Source: Pelagibius sp.
GTDB taxonomy: Bacteria > Pseudomonadota > Alphaproteobacteria > Kiloniellales > Kiloniellaceae
Length of the DNA stretch: 64,000 nt
Reading direction: 5' to 3'
NCBI RefSeq assembly: GCF_028281305.1
Contig: NZ_JANQKD010000003.1
Span: forward strand, 1 to 64,000
A program made the position numbers and the translations under genes. Of the stretch, positions 33,977 through 44,358 are shown piece after piece (position 1 is the first letter of the stretch; each line of letters begins with the position of its first letter). The notes beneath the pieces are model-generated. The model worked only from the letters and a program-made list of their open reading frames with translations. It was not told the DNA's origin and ran no database searches.

Positions 33977-35287
33977 ATGAATCCCACGCGACTTGCCCCA
34001 CGCCTCACCTTGGGGGCCTGCGCTCTCCTCGCATCCACCGCGCTTGCCTCGGCGGAGACGTTGACGATCGCTACGGTCAACAACGGCGACATGATCCGCA
34101 TGCAGGGTTACACCGACGACTTCACCGCCAAGACCGGCCACGAGGTCGAGTGGGTCACACTGGAAGAGAACGTCCTGCGTCAGCGCGTGACCACGGACAT
34201 CTCCACCAAGGGCGGGGCTTTCGACATCATGACCATCGGCATGTACGAAACCCCGATTTGGGGCGCGAACGGCTGGCTGGTTCCGCTCGACGATCTGAGC
34301 GCGGAATACGATGTTGACGACATTCTGCCGGCGATGCGGGACGGACTGAGCCACGACGGCACGCTCTACGCTGCGCCGTTCTATGGTGAAAGCTCGATGG
34401 TCATGTACCGCACCGACCTCGTCGAAGCGGCCGGCATGACCATGCCTGAAGCTCCGACCTGGGATCAGATTGCGGAACTGGCCCGCGCGATGACCGATCG
34501 TGAAAACGAAATCAACGGCATTTGCCTGCGCGGCAAGGCCGGTTGGGGCGAAGGCGGCGCCTTCATCACAGTTACAGCAAACTCGTTCGGCGCGCGCTGG
34601 TTCGACGAAAACTGGAGAGCCCAGTTCGATCAGCCCGAATGGGCCAATGCACTCAACTTCTTCGTCGACCTGATGGCAGATGCGGGCCCTCCGGGATACG
34701 CGACAAACGGCTTCAACGAGAACCTGTCGCTGTTCCAGCAAGGCAAGTGCGGCATGTGGATCGACGCGACCGTTGCGGCGTCCTTCGTGACCAACCCCAA
34801 CGACTCCACCGTCGCGGACAAGGTGGGTTTCGCCCTGGCGCCGGACACCGGCCTCGGCAAGCGGTCCAACTGGCTCTGGGCCTGGGCGCTGGCCATTCCG
34901 GCCGGCACGCAGAAGGCTGACGCCGCCAAGCAGTTCATCGAGTGGGCCACCTCGAAGGAGTACATTGAGCTGGTTGCCTCGAAAGAAGGTTGGGCCAACG
35001 TGCCGCCGGGCGCACGGACCTCGCTCTACGAGAACCCTGAGTACCAAAAGGTGCCTTTCGCGCAGAAGACGCTGGAGTCCATCAAAGCCGCTGACCCGAC
35101 GAACCCGACCGTCATGCCGGTGCCCTATGTCGGTATCCAGTTCGTCGCCATTCCGGAGTTCGCCGGCATTGCCACCGAGGTGAGCCAGGAGTTCTCGGCC
35201 GTCTACGCGGGCCAGCAGACTGTGGATGAGGCGCTTGCCAAGGCGCAGGCCCTGACCACCGACGCCATGGAAGCCGCGGGCTACTGA
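33977..35287 (+). CDS. smoE: Polyol ABC transporter, substrate-binding protein (SmoE-like)
   Basis: The 436-residue protein has a signal peptide (LTLGACALLASTALASAE) and a family 1 solute-binding fold. EWVTLEENVLRQRVTTDIS, MTIGMYETPIWGANGWLVPL and APFYGESSMVMYRTDL closely match the sorbitol/mannitol-binding proteins of the SmoE type. The ATG at 33977 has GGGAGG upstream. It delivers the polyol in the periplasm to the permeases encoded next, after a strong hairpin that may keep this product in excess. The name is by family and gene order; the exact polyol is inferred. Confidence 0.88.
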   Translation: MNPTRLAPRLTLGACALLASTALASAETLTIATVNNGDMIRMQGYTDDFTAKTGHEVEWVTLEENVLRQRVTTDISTKGGAFDIMTIGMYETPIWGANGWLVPLDDLSAEYDVDDILPAMRDGLSHDGTLYAAPFYGESSMVMYRTDLVEAAGMTMPEAPTWDQIAELARAMTDRENEINGICLRGKAGWGEGGAFITVTANSFGARWFDENWRAQFDQPEWANALNFFVDLMADAGPPGYATNGFNENLSLFQQGKCGMWIDATVAASFVTNPNDSTVADKVGFALAPDTGLGKRSNWLWAWALAIPAGTQKADAAKQFIEWATSKEYIELVASKEGWANVPPGARTSLYENPEYQKVPFAQKTLESIKAADPTNPTVMPVPYVGIQFVAIPEFAGIATEVSQEFSAVYAGQQTVDEALAKAQALTTDAMEAAGY

Positions 35288-35300
35288 ATCTTCCTCCCAG

Positions 35301-35328
35301 CCGGAGGGCGGGTGCGCCCGCCCTCCGG
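35301..35328 (+). terminator. Strong hairpin between binding-protein and permease genes
   Basis: A perfect 12-base stem CCGGAGGGCGGG / CCCGCCCTCCGG with loop TGCG is followed by TCCTTTCTCTCTT. It sits just after the binding-protein stop and before the permease. It can act as a partial terminator or an mRNA stabiliser, the common means of making more binding protein than permease. Confidence 0.85.
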
Positions 35329-35397
35329 TCCTTTCTCTCTTGAGATTACAACCCCGAGTCTCAAACACTTCGGGCGTTGACAGAGGAGGTCTGTCCA

Positions 35398-36276
35398 ATG
35401 GCCACCCAGCATTCGCGTTCCGCAGCCCGCTTGATGTTGGCGCCGGCCGTGATCCTGCTTCTGGGCTGGATGCTCGTGCCGCTTACGATGACGCTTTTCT
35501 TCTCCTTCAAGAAGTACCTGCCGATGCGCGGCGACTCTATGGCCAATGGACTGGACTGGGTCGGTTTCGCGAACTACACCCGCTTCGTAACCTCCAGTTC
35601 CTTCTGGCCGAGCGTGCAGACGACCCTGGTCATCGTCGGCGGTGTCCTGATCATCACCGTTGTTTTTGGCGTGCTGCTGGCGATCCTGCTGGACCAGCCG
35701 ATGTGGGGCCAGGGCATGGTTCGGATCTTCGTCATCGCGCCCTTCTTCGTGATGCCCACCGTGTCGGCGCTGGTCTGGAAGAACATGTTCATGGACCCGG
35801 TGAACGGCCTTCTGGCACATCTCTGGAAATTCTTCGGCGCCGCGCCCGTGGAGTGGCTCAGCCAGGCGTCGATGCCGTCCCTGATTATGATCGTCAGCTG
35901 GCAGTGGCTGCCCTTCGCCACCCTGATCCTCCTGACAGCGATCCAGTCGCTCGACAGCGAGCAGCTGGAAGCCGCCGAGATGGACGGCGCTCCGGCCCTG
36001 AAGCGGTTTTGGTTCATTATCCTGCCGCATCTGAGCCGCGCGATCACCATCGTGATCCTGATTCAGACGATCTTTCTCTTGGCGATCTTCGCAGAGATCT
36101 TCGTCACAACCGGCGGCGCGTTCGGCACCAAGACACTCAGCTACCTGATCTTCCAGCGCGTGCTGGAAAGCCAGAACGTGGGCCTTGGCTCTGCCGGAGG
36201 CGTTTACGCCATCATCCTCGCCAATATCGTCGCGCTCTTCCTGATGCGCATTGTCGGCAAGAACCTGGACGCGTGA
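35398..36276 (+). CDS. smoF: Polyol ABC transporter permease (SmoF-like)
   Basis: The 292-residue protein has six transmembrane helices and the MalF-type EAA loop (LEAAEMDGAPALKRFWFIIL) that docks on the ATPase. The ATG at 35398 has AGGAGG 8 bases upstream; the track's start is earlier and unsupported. FGTKTLSYLIFQRVLESQNV fits SmoF proteins. It forms the inner-membrane pore with the next gene's product, 13 bases downstream. Confidence 0.9.
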   Translation: MATQHSRSAARLMLAPAVILLLGWMLVPLTMTLFFSFKKYLPMRGDSMANGLDWVGFANYTRFVTSSSFWPSVQTTLVIVGGVLIITVVFGVLLAILLDQPMWGQGMVRIFVIAPFFVMPTVSALVWKNMFMDPVNGLLAHLWKFFGAAPVEWLSQASMPSLIMIVSWQWLPFATLILLTAIQSLDSEQLEAAEMDGAPALKRFWFIILPHLSRAITIVILIQTIFLLAIFAEIFVTTGGAFGTKTLSYLIFQRVLESQNVGLGSAGGVYAIILANIVALFLMRIVGKNLDA

Positions 36277-36289
36277 GGAGGAACGGATA

Positions 36290-37120
36290 ATGGCCCGCGC
36301 TGTCACGACACAACGCAAGACGATCAACACGGTCGCTGCCTGGGTGATCGGCCTTCTGATCTTTTTCCCGATTCTCTGGACGATCCTCACCAGCTTCAAG
36401 ACCGAGGCACAGGCGATCAGTGACCCGCCGATCTTCCTCTTCTTCGACTGGACGCTGGAAAACTACTCGGTCGTACAGGAGCGCTCGGACTACATGCGCT
36501 TCCTCTGGAACTCGGTGATCCTGGCGGGCGGCTCGACTCTTCTGGGTATCATCATCGCCGTGCCCGCTGCCTGGTCGATGGCTTTCGTGCCCTCGCGCCG
36601 CACCAAGGACATCCTGCTTTGGATGCTCTCAACCAAGATGCTGCCGGCGGTGGGCGTGCTCTATCCGATCTATCTGCTGTTCATCCAGTTCGGGCTGCTC
36701 GACACGCAACTGGGGCTGACTCTCGTCCTGATGTTGATCAACCTGCCGATCATCGTCTGGATGCTCTACACCTACTTCAAGGAAATCCCCGGTGAGATCC
36801 TCGAGGCTTCGCGGATGGACGGCGCCGGCCTGCGCGAAGAGATCCTCTATGTCCTGACGCCAATGGCCTTGCCCGGCATCGCCTCGACCGTTCTGCTGAA
36901 CTTCATCCTCGCCTGGAACGAGGCCTTCTGGACCCTCAACCTGACCGCCGCCCAAGCCGCACCGCTGACCGCGTTCATCGCCAGCTATTCCAGCCCCGAG
37001 GGCCTGTTTTTTGCCAAGCTCAGCGCGGCCTCGACCATGGCGATTGCGCCGATCCTGATCCTCGGCTGGTTCAGCCAGAAACAACTCGTCCGCGGCCTGA
37101 CCTTCGGCGCGGTGAAATAA
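36290..37120 (+). CDS. smoG: Polyol ABC transporter permease (SmoG-like)
   Basis: The 276-residue MalG-type permease has six helices and an EAA loop at [20 protein letters not shown]. The second half ([40 protein letters not shown]) is typical of mannitol/sorbitol SmoG. The ATG at 36290 has GAGGAGG upstream. It follows the first permease directly and precedes the ATPase by 11 bases. Confidence 0.9.
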   Translation: MARAVTTQRKTINTVAAWVIGLLIFFPILWTILTSFKTEAQAISDPPIFLFFDWTLENYSVVQERSDYMRFLWNSVILAGGSTLLGIIIAVPAAWSMAFVPSRRTKDILLWMLSTKMLPAVGVLYPIYLLFIQFGLLDTQLGLTLVLMLINLPIIVWMLYTYFKEIPGEILEASRMDGAGLREEILYVLTPMALPGIASTVLLNFILAWNEAFWTLNLTAAQAAPLTAFIASYSSPEGLFFAKLSAASTMAIAPILILGWFSQKQLVRGLTFGAVK

Positions 37121-37131
37121 GGAAGACGGAG

Positions 37132-38132
<1,001 letters not shown>

Positions 38133-38136
<4 letters not shown>

Positions 38137-38903
38137 GCCGTCTGGAAGGAAAGACCGCCCTCGTCACAGGCGGGGCGCGCGGGATCGGCAGCGCGATCTG
38201 TCACGCCTATGCGGCCCAAGGAGCGAAGGTCGCCATTGCCGACCGTCTGTTCGAAGACGCGCAGGAGACCGCAGCACGCCTCGGCGACGCCGGCATTGCG
38301 GTGGCGATGGACGTCACGGACCTGGCTGCGATTGCCGCCGGTGTCGCTGCGGTCGAGAAGAAATGGGGCGGTATCGACATCCTGGTCAACAACGCCGGCA
38401 TCTTCAACATGGCCGCCATCGAGGAGGTGACGGTGGAGGACTATCGCCGCCAGTACGACGTGAATGTCGGGGGCACGATCTTTGCCATTCAGGCTGTCGT
38501 GCCAGGCATGCGGAAACGCGGTGGCGGGGCCATCATCAACTTCTCGTCGCAGGCGGGCCGGCGTGGGGAGCCCAATATCACGCTCTACTGTTCGACCAAG
38601 GCGGCGGTGATCTCGATCACCCAGTCCCTGGCGCTGGAGCTGGCCAAGGACAGGATCCGCGTCAATGCCATTGCCCCGGGCGTCATCGACACCCCGATGT
38701 GGACCCAGGTGGACGCGCTTTTTGCCAGGTATGAAAACAAGCCCGTCGGACAGAAAAAGCGTGAAGTGGGCGAAGCCGTGCCGCTTGGCCACATGGGTGC
38801 GCCTGAAGATGTCGCCGAACCCGCGGTGTTCCTTGCCTCCGAGGAGGCAAGATATATCACGGCACAGACGCTGAATGTCGACGGCGGCAACTGGATGAGT
38901 TGA
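38133..38903 (+). CDS. smoS: SDR polyol dehydrogenase (sorbitol dehydrogenase SmoS-like)
   Basis: The 256-residue SDR has TGGARGIG (cofactor), NNAGI, and the catalytic Ser-Tyr-Lys in [22 protein letters not shown]. The motif [20 protein letters not shown] is characteristic of sorbitol/galactitol dehydrogenases of the SmoS type, which oxidise sorbitol to fructose with NAD. The GTG start overlaps the ATPase gene (GTGA). It is part of the transport operon and so acts on the imported polyol. Confidence 0.88.
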
Positions 38904-38916
38904 GAGGTCTGGTGAG

Positions 38917-39693
38917 ATGTATCTCGAGAAGCTGAAGTTGGATGGACGTGTCGCGGTGGTCACCGGCGGCGGGCAAGGCATCGGGGCCGCCTGCGCCCGG
39001 GCCCTGGGAGAGGCCGGCGCCACCGTCGTCATTGCCGAACTCCATCCCGAACGGGCCGAGGCCTCGGCCGCGGAGCTGGTCGCGTTGGGCCTTCAGGCGG
39101 AGGCCATGCCGCTCGATGTCACCCAGTCCGCGGCCGTCGACAAGGCGGCGGACGAGATCGTCGCGCGCCACGGCCGCGTGGATGTGTTGGTGAATAACGC
39201 CGGAGTGGCCAAGAGCGATGTGAAGGCCGAAGACACCAGCGACGACCACTGGCGCTTCCACATGGACGTCAACCTGGACGGCCTGTTCTGGTGCTGCCGT
39301 GCCTTTGGCCGGCAGATGCTGAAGCAGGGCAGCGGCTCCATCGTCAACATCGGCTCCATGTCCGGCTTCATCGTGAACAAGCCGCAGCCGCAGGCCTTCT
39401 ACAACGCCTCCAAGGCCGCGGCCCACCACCTGACCAAATCCCTGGCCGCCGAGTGGGGCGCCAAGGGCGTGCGGGTGAATGCCGTGGCGCCGACCTATAT
39501 TGAAACCCCGTTGACCGCCTTTGGCATGAATGAGTGTCCGAAGATGTACGAGACCTGGCTGGAGATGACGCCGATGGGGCGCGTCGGTCAGCCGGACGAG
39601 ATCGCCTCAGTCGTGCACTTCCTGGCATCAGACGCCGCCAGCCTGGTCACGGGCGCCATTGTGCTCGCCGACGGCGGCTACACCTGCTGGTGA
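38917..39693 (+). CDS. SDR-family oxidoreductase (polyol dehydrogenase-like)
   Basis: The 258-residue SDR has TGGGQGIG, NNAGV, and the Ser/Tyr/Lys triad in IGSMSGFIVNKPQPQAFYNASKAA. The loop VAPTYIETPLTAFGMNECPK resembles galactitol, D-arabinitol or xylitol dehydrogenases. It comes 13 bases after the first dehydrogenase and is last in the operon, convergent with the second SorC gene. A second dehydrogenase suggests that the operon handles two polyols, or both ends of one. Confidence 0.87.
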   Translation: MYLEKLKLDGRVAVVTGGGQGIGAACARALGEAGATVVIAELHPERAEASAAELVALGLQAEAMPLDVTQSAAVDKAADEIVARHGRVDVLVNNAGVAKSDVKAEDTSDDHWRFHMDVNLDGLFWCCRAFGRQMLKQGSGSIVNIGSMSGFIVNKPQPQAFYNASKAAAHHLTKSLAAEWGAKGVRVNAVAPTYIETPLTAFGMNECPKMYETWLEMTPMGRVGQPDEIASVVHFLASDAASLVTGAIVLADGGYTCW

Positions 39694-39702
39694 TGGGCAG
39701 GG

Positions 39703-40689
39703 TCAGGCGGGTTCCAGCAGTGCCTTCGCCGTATCGGTGTCGGTGACCAGATCGGTGAAGTAGCCGCGCTCCAAAAGCGCCCGCAGCACCGGGACCTTGG
39801 CCGGACCGCCGGAGACCATCACCCGCCGCGGGATCTTGATGAAGTCGCTGGGCGGGAACCCGAGCACCCGGCGATTGATCGGATGGTCGAGGATCTGCGC
39901 TTCGGCATCGATGTAGTAGCCCAGGAAATTGCCGATGGCGCCCGCCTTGGAGGCTTCGCGGAACTCCGCGTCGTCGACGAAGCCCATGCGCCGGATGGTG
40001 CTGGAATCGACCCCGCCGACGCTGGCCAGGGCGAGGTCGGCCGACTGGGTCTTCAAATAGACCTCCCGCATCATCGGCTGCTGCAGGATCGTATCGCGGC
40101 TCTCCTCGCTGTCGCAGACGATGGGGCCCGGCAGGTAGTAGCATTCCGCGTGCAGCCGGGCCGCGAGGTCGGTGGTCGCCTCGAAGGCGTCCACCGAGGA
40201 ACGCCTGGTCAGTGAGCCCAGCATCGAAACCACCGCCGCATCGCGCAACGGCTTGTCCTCCGTCGCCTGGGCCATGGCCTTAAGGGTAACGCCCCAGGCG
40301 ATGCCGATGGTCATGCCGTCGTCGTAGAGGGCGCTCAGCGGGCCGGCGGCGGCACGGCCCAGCACCTCGGCCAGTTGCGCCTCGTCGGCTACGCCGCCGA
40401 TCACCACCTCGACCAGATCCAGGCCGTAGGTCTCGGCGAGCTGCTGCTCGAGGGCGACGTTCTCCGCCAGCTTGGAATGGATGGTGACTCGGACGATGCC
40501 GCGCCGCCGCGCCTCGGCCAGCAGGCGGTTCACCCGCACCCGGTTGATGCCCAGGGTTTCGGCAATTTCCTGCTGCGTGCGCCCCAGCATGTAGTAGTGC
40601 CAGCAGATGCGCACCGCCAACTGCTCGGGCCAGGTTTCGCGCTGGGCCTCGTCGCCGAGGCGCTGAGCATCATGGTTCGCCCGAACCAT
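39703..40689 (-). CDS. SorC/DeoR-type sugar-binding transcriptional regulator
   Basis: The 328-residue protein has an HTH (ICWHYYMLGRTQQEIAETLG, INRVRVNRLLAEARRRGIV) and a SorC-type effector domain (MTIGIAWGVTLKAMAQA, VVSMLGSLTRRSSVDAFEAT). It resembles the regulator at 32753 only in general layout, so the two are paralogues of long standing. It is divergent from the second transporter operon and should control it. The 223-base gap holds a weak inverted repeat. Confidence 0.92.
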   Translation of the reverse strand: MVRANHDAQRLGDEAQRETWPEQLAVRICWHYYMLGRTQQEIAETLGINRVRVNRLLAEARRRGIVRVTIHSKLAENVALEQQLAETYGLDLVEVVIGGVADEAQLAEVLGRAAAGPLSALYDDGMTIGIAWGVTLKAMAQATEDKPLRDAAVVSMLGSLTRRSSVDAFEATTDLAARLHAECYYLPGPIVCDSEESRDTILQQPMMREVYLKTQSADLALASVGGVDSSTIRRMGFVDDAEFREASKAGAIGNFLGYYIDAEAQILDHPINRRVLGFPPSDFIKIPRRVMVSGGPAKVPVLRALLERGYFTDLVTDTDTAKALLEPA

Positions 40690-40726
40690 AGGTCACTCTC
40701 TTCGTCCGTCCGGTCTGAGAGCATTA

Positions 40727-40765
40727 GCATGAACAAATGATATTGCACGGAAAAAAATGTTATGC
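40727..40765. promoter_or_regulatory. Imperfect inverted repeat upstream of the second polyol operon
   Basis: GCATGAACA (40727-40735) and TGTTATGC (40758-40765) form an interrupted inverted repeat in an AT-rich stretch between the SorC gene and the first permease. It is the best operator candidate in the gap 40690-40912, but the arms are not perfect. Confidence 0.35.
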
Positions 40766-40912
40766 GACCTTTGCAGTCAAGAATCATAAGGAACGCTGCC
40801 GCGGGCGCCGCCTGCCGGTCCAGCGATTGGGGAGGTTTGAGGTGGGTCCACGGCCGTCGTCACGGCGCGATCCGGAATCAGCAGGGCCGCCGCGCAGGGG
40901 ATTGCGGGCATC

Positions 40913-41806
40913 ATGACGCGCAGCTTGATCCGCGCGCCCCGCTTCATGATCGCCGACCATCCCTTGCCGTGGCTGCTGCCGCTGATTGTGATTCTGGTGG
41001 TCTTCGCCCTCTACCCTTTCTTCTACAACATCTTCCTGTCCTTTCATGAGTTCGCGCCGCGCAAGCGCGAGCTCGTGCCGGTCGGCTTCGACAACTGGGT
41101 CCAGCTCTTCGGCGACCCGCGCATGTGGAACGCCTTCTCCGTCACGCTGCTTTACACCGGGATCTGCCTGGTGATTCAGGTCGTCCTCGGGATGGCGATT
41201 GCATTGCTGATCGATTCCGACGACCCGGGCTTCGGCTTCCTGCGCGGGGTCCTCACTCTGACGCTGGTTATCCCGCCGGCCATCACCGGCATGATGTTTC
41301 TGCTGATGCAGGACGCCCAGTTCGGGATCATCACCTGGACGCTGCAGTCCCTGGGCCTGCTGACCCAGGCAACGCCCATCCTGGCCACACCCTCGCTGGC
41401 GCTCTGGGGCGTGATCGTCGCCGACGTCTGGCAGTGGACGCCCTTCATGGTGCTGATCTTTGTCGCCGGCCTGCGTTCCCTGCCCCGCGACCCCTTTGAA
41501 TCCGCGATGATCGACGGCGCCAGCTCCTGGCAGGTCTTCCGCCGGCTTACCCTGCCGATGATGGGCAAAGTCATCGCCATCGCCGTGCTGATCCGCGGCA
41601 TCGATCTCTTCCGCATGTTCGATTACGTCTTCGTCATGACATCGGGCGGCCCGGGAACCTCGACCTACACCCTCAGCCTCTATGCCTGGGAGCAGACCTT
41701 CAGCTTCATCAAGTGGGGTTACGGCGCCACCCTCAGCCTCTTTGCGCTCTTCGTCATCCTGATCGCGGCCAACCTCTTCGTCGCCGTCTTCAAGGTCAGG
41801 TGGTAG
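40913..41806 (+). CDS. ABC transporter permease (CUT1, MalF-type)
   Basis: The 297-residue protein has six predicted helices (first: WLLPLIVILVVFALYPFFYN) and the EAA loop FESAMIDGASSWQVFRRLTL. PGTSTYTLSLYAWEQTFSF is typical of sugar/polyol permeases. It is first in the second operon and is followed by the partner permease after 3 bases. The ATPase comes much later in the same operon (47250), an unusual gene order. Confidence 0.9.
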   Translation: MTRSLIRAPRFMIADHPLPWLLPLIVILVVFALYPFFYNIFLSFHEFAPRKRELVPVGFDNWVQLFGDPRMWNAFSVTLLYTGICLVIQVVLGMAIALLIDSDDPGFGFLRGVLTLTLVIPPAITGMMFLLMQDAQFGIITWTLQSLGLLTQATPILATPSLALWGVIVADVWQWTPFMVLIFVAGLRSLPRDPFESAMIDGASSWQVFRRLTLPMMGKVIAIAVLIRGIDLFRMFDYVFVMTSGGPGTSTYTLSLYAWEQTFSFIKWGYGATLSLFALFVILIAANLFVAVFKVRW

Positions 41807-41809
41807 GCC

Positions 41810-42685
41810 ATGCTGCTGAGCCCCGGACAGAGGATTCTCCGTGCCGTCGCCGCCTGGGCGGTGGTCATGCTCTTCGCCTTCCCGATCTATTACTGGGTGA
41901 CGGTCTCCATCAAGCTGGACCGGGAGATCTTCTCGATCCCCCCCAAGGTCTTCTCTTTCGAGACCAGCGCCAAGTCCTACGAGGAGGTCTTCGGCATTTC
42001 GCTGGGCTTCGAGCAGGGCCTGTCTGTGCTGCCGGGCGGCGGCGACTTCTACATGACTCCCCGCCTCTGGGATTCCATCGTCATCGCCGTCTGCTCGACG
42101 GCCCTCGCCATCGTCATCGCCACACTGGCGGCCTACGCCCTGTCGCGCATGCGCTTTCGCGGCCAGCACCACTTCGTGTTCTGGATCCTCTCGACCCGCA
42201 TGATGCCGCCGGTGGCTGTCGCCATTCCGATGTTCTTCATCTACCGGGACTTCGGCCTGCTGGACACCTACCACGGCGTCATTCTGATCCACGCGCTGAT
42301 GAACATGCCGCTGGCGGTTCTGCTGCTGAAGAGCTTCTTCGACGACATACCCAAGGAGATCGACGAAGCCGCACTGATCGACGGAGCCTCGCGCTTCCTG
42401 GTGTTCCGGAAACTCGTGCTGCCGATGGCGATGGGCGGGATCGCCGCGACCGCGGTGCTGTGCTTCATCTTTTCCTGGACGGAGTTTCTCTTCGTCCTGA
42501 CGTTGACGCAGACGGGCCTGAAGACCGTGCCGGTGGTCTCCTCGACCTTTGTCACCTCGACCGGCACGGCCTGGGGCAACATGGCGGCGCTCGGCACCGC
42601 GGCCATCCTGCCGGCTTTCATTTTCATCCTGCTCGTGCAGAAGAACCTGGTGCGCGGGCTGACATTGGGATCAGTGAAACAGTGA
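41810..42685 (+). CDS. ABC transporter permease (CUT1, MalG-type)
   Basis: The 291-residue protein has six helices and the EAA loop KEIDEAALIDGASRFLVFRK. A longer periplasmic loop (about 40-75) follows the first helix. The ending LVQKNLVRGLTLGSVK is that of the MalG family. It partners the permease at 40913 and precedes the binding protein by 77 bases. Confidence 0.9.
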   Translation: MLLSPGQRILRAVAAWAVVMLFAFPIYYWVTVSIKLDREIFSIPPKVFSFETSAKSYEEVFGISLGFEQGLSVLPGGGDFYMTPRLWDSIVIAVCSTALAIVIATLAAYALSRMRFRGQHHFVFWILSTRMMPPVAVAIPMFFIYRDFGLLDTYHGVILIHALMNMPLAVLLLKSFFDDIPKEIDEAALIDGASRFLVFRKLVLPMAMGGIAATAVLCFIFSWTEFLFVLTLTQTGLKTVPVVSSTFVTSTGTAWGNMAALGTAAILPAFIFILLVQKNLVRGLTLGSVKQ

Positions 42686-42762
42686 AGTGGAGCACGAGAC
42701 ACCACGATTGTCTGCTGACCTGCGAACGGCCCGCCTGGGCCTAGATTGAGGGAGGAATTGCG

Positions 42763-44271
42763 ATGAGAGAGTCTGATCGAAAGTTGTACCTTGCCTCCGT
42801 CACGGATCGTTACGTCCGCGGCGACCTGTCACGGCGCAAGTTCCTGCGCGCCGCGAGCAAGCTGGGCCTGGGTGCCGGGGCGCTGGGCCTCACCGCTACC
42901 ATGCCCTTCGGGTTCCGGGGCGGCGTCTTCAACACGGCGGCCGCCGCGGAGATCGTCCCCGATGCTGATATGATGGCCTGGCTGAAGGACGTCGCGAAGC
43001 CCTTCGCGGGACAGACGATCCGCCTCGCCACAGAGTCCACGCCGCCGTCCAACGCGATCAACGAGCACCTGAAGCCCTTCTTCGAGGAGGCCACGGGCAT
43101 CAATGTGGAGATCGAGGTTCTGCCGCTGGAACAGGTGCTCCAGAAACTGACCCTGGACGTCGCCTCCGGCCTCGGCACCTACGATCTCTACTACCTGGAT
43201 CAGAGCTGGATGGCGAGCTTCTCCGGCGACGTGCTCGATCCGCGCGAAAAGTATGCGGCCAAGCCGGACCTGGCGATGCCGAACTACAACTTCGACGACT
43301 TCCTCGGCCCGCTGGTCGACGGCATCTCGATGTACGACGGCATCATGGTCGGCGTTCCCTACGACATCCCGATCTTCATCTACATGTACCGCAAGGACGT
43401 CTACGACGAGCTTGGCCTGAAGGTTGCAACCACCATGGACGAGTTCCTGGCCAACGCCCAGGCAATCCAGAAGGCCAAGGGCCCGGACATCTACGGCACG
43501 ACGGGCCAGATGAAGTCCGGCCACTACAGCCTGGAGTGCGACTGGACGGCCTGGCTCTGGGGCCATGGCGGATCGATCTTCGGCCCTGACCAGAAGTTCA
43601 GCGGCAACGATGCCGAAGGCCTGGAGGCCATGGATTACTGGGTGAAGCTGAAAGAGAACATGCCCCCGGGCGTGACCTCCTGGACCTGGGACGGCCAGGG
43701 CCAGTCGGTGGCCCAGGGCATCGCCGGGCAGGTCCTGAGCTGGGGTGAGTTCTTCCCCTCCTGGGACAACCCCGATGCGTCCCAGGTCTCGGGCCTTATG
43801 GAGGCGGCCATTCCTCCGGCTCCCAAGGCGCTGCGCACGGTGGAGCAGACCGGCTTCGGCGAGATCCCCGGCGTCGGCCACCAGGGCGGCTCCTCGCTGG
43901 CGGTCTCCAAGTACTCGAAGAGCCCGGATGCGGCCTGGCTGTTCGCCCAGTGGGCGACCTCCGCCGACACCCAGGTCTTCATCACCACCTTGGGCGGCGG
44001 CACCGGCCCGACCCGCACCAGCGTCTACGACGACGCCCGGGTGAAGGCCAATGCCAAGCCCGGCATTCCGGGAACGACGCGTCACCTGAACGTGGTCCGC
44101 GAAACCATCGACAACTACATGGGCTCCGAACCGGATCTGCCGGAATGGGCGGAGCTCGCCAACGACACTATCCCTGTTGAACTTGGCCGTTTCTTTGCCG
44201 GTGAATACGACAGTGCGAAGGCGGCAATGGACTCCATTGCCGAGAAGACCAACAAGATCGTATCCGGTTAA
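42763..44271 (+). CDS. ABC transporter substrate-binding protein with Tat-type signal
   Basis: The 502-residue protein begins with about 35 residues, then LSRRKFLRAASKLGLGAGAL, a twin-arginine signal (SRRKFL) that would export it folded. The mature part is a family 1 binding protein (EVLPLEQVLQKLTLDVASGL, YDLYYLDQSWMASF, GVPYDIPIFIYMYRKDVYDE). A Tat route is less common for sugar-binding proteins and may mean a cofactor or special folding need. The ATG at 42763 has GGGAGG 7 bases upstream. A hairpin follows. The ligand is unknown. Confidence 0.9.
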   Translation: MRESDRKLYLASVTDRYVRGDLSRRKFLRAASKLGLGAGALGLTATMPFGFRGGVFNTAAAAEIVPDADMMAWLKDVAKPFAGQTIRLATESTPPSNAINEHLKPFFEEATGINVEIEVLPLEQVLQKLTLDVASGLGTYDLYYLDQSWMASFSGDVLDPREKYAAKPDLAMPNYNFDDFLGPLVDGISMYDGIMVGVPYDIPIFIYMYRKDVYDELGLKVATTMDEFLANAQAIQKAKGPDIYGTTGQMKSGHYSLECDWTAWLWGHGGSIFGPDQKFSGNDAEGLEAMDYWVKLKENMPPGVTSWTWDGQGQSVAQGIAGQVLSWGEFFPSWDNPDASQVSGLMEAAIPPAPKALRTVEQTGFGEIPGVGHQGGSSLAVSKYSKSPDAAWLFAQWATSADTQVFITTLGGGTGPTRTSVYDDARVKANAKPGIPGTTRHLNVVRETIDNYMGSEPDLPEWAELANDTIPVELGRFFAGEYDSAKAAMDSIAEKTNKIVSG

Positions 44272-44284
44272 AGTGGGATGCGGC

Positions 44285-44321
44285 GGTGGGCTGCAGACGA
44301 TCGCAGCCCACCTCCTTTTTT
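44285..44321 (+). terminator. Terminator/attenuator after the binding-protein gene
   Basis: A perfect ten-base stem GGTGGGCTGC / GCAGCCCACC with an eight-base loop is followed by TCCTTTTTT. As in the Smo-type operon, it sits just after the binding-protein gene, probably so that less message reaches the enzyme genes downstream. Confidence 0.88.
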
Positions 44322-44358
44322 CGGATTTTCCGTGGTCGGACAACAAAGCTGAAGGTCT

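Noticed and set aside
40681-40912. Small coding ORF (40762-41049, plus) before the permease
   Set aside because: It overlaps the permease start in another frame and has no recognisable protein features; the gap looks regulatory.
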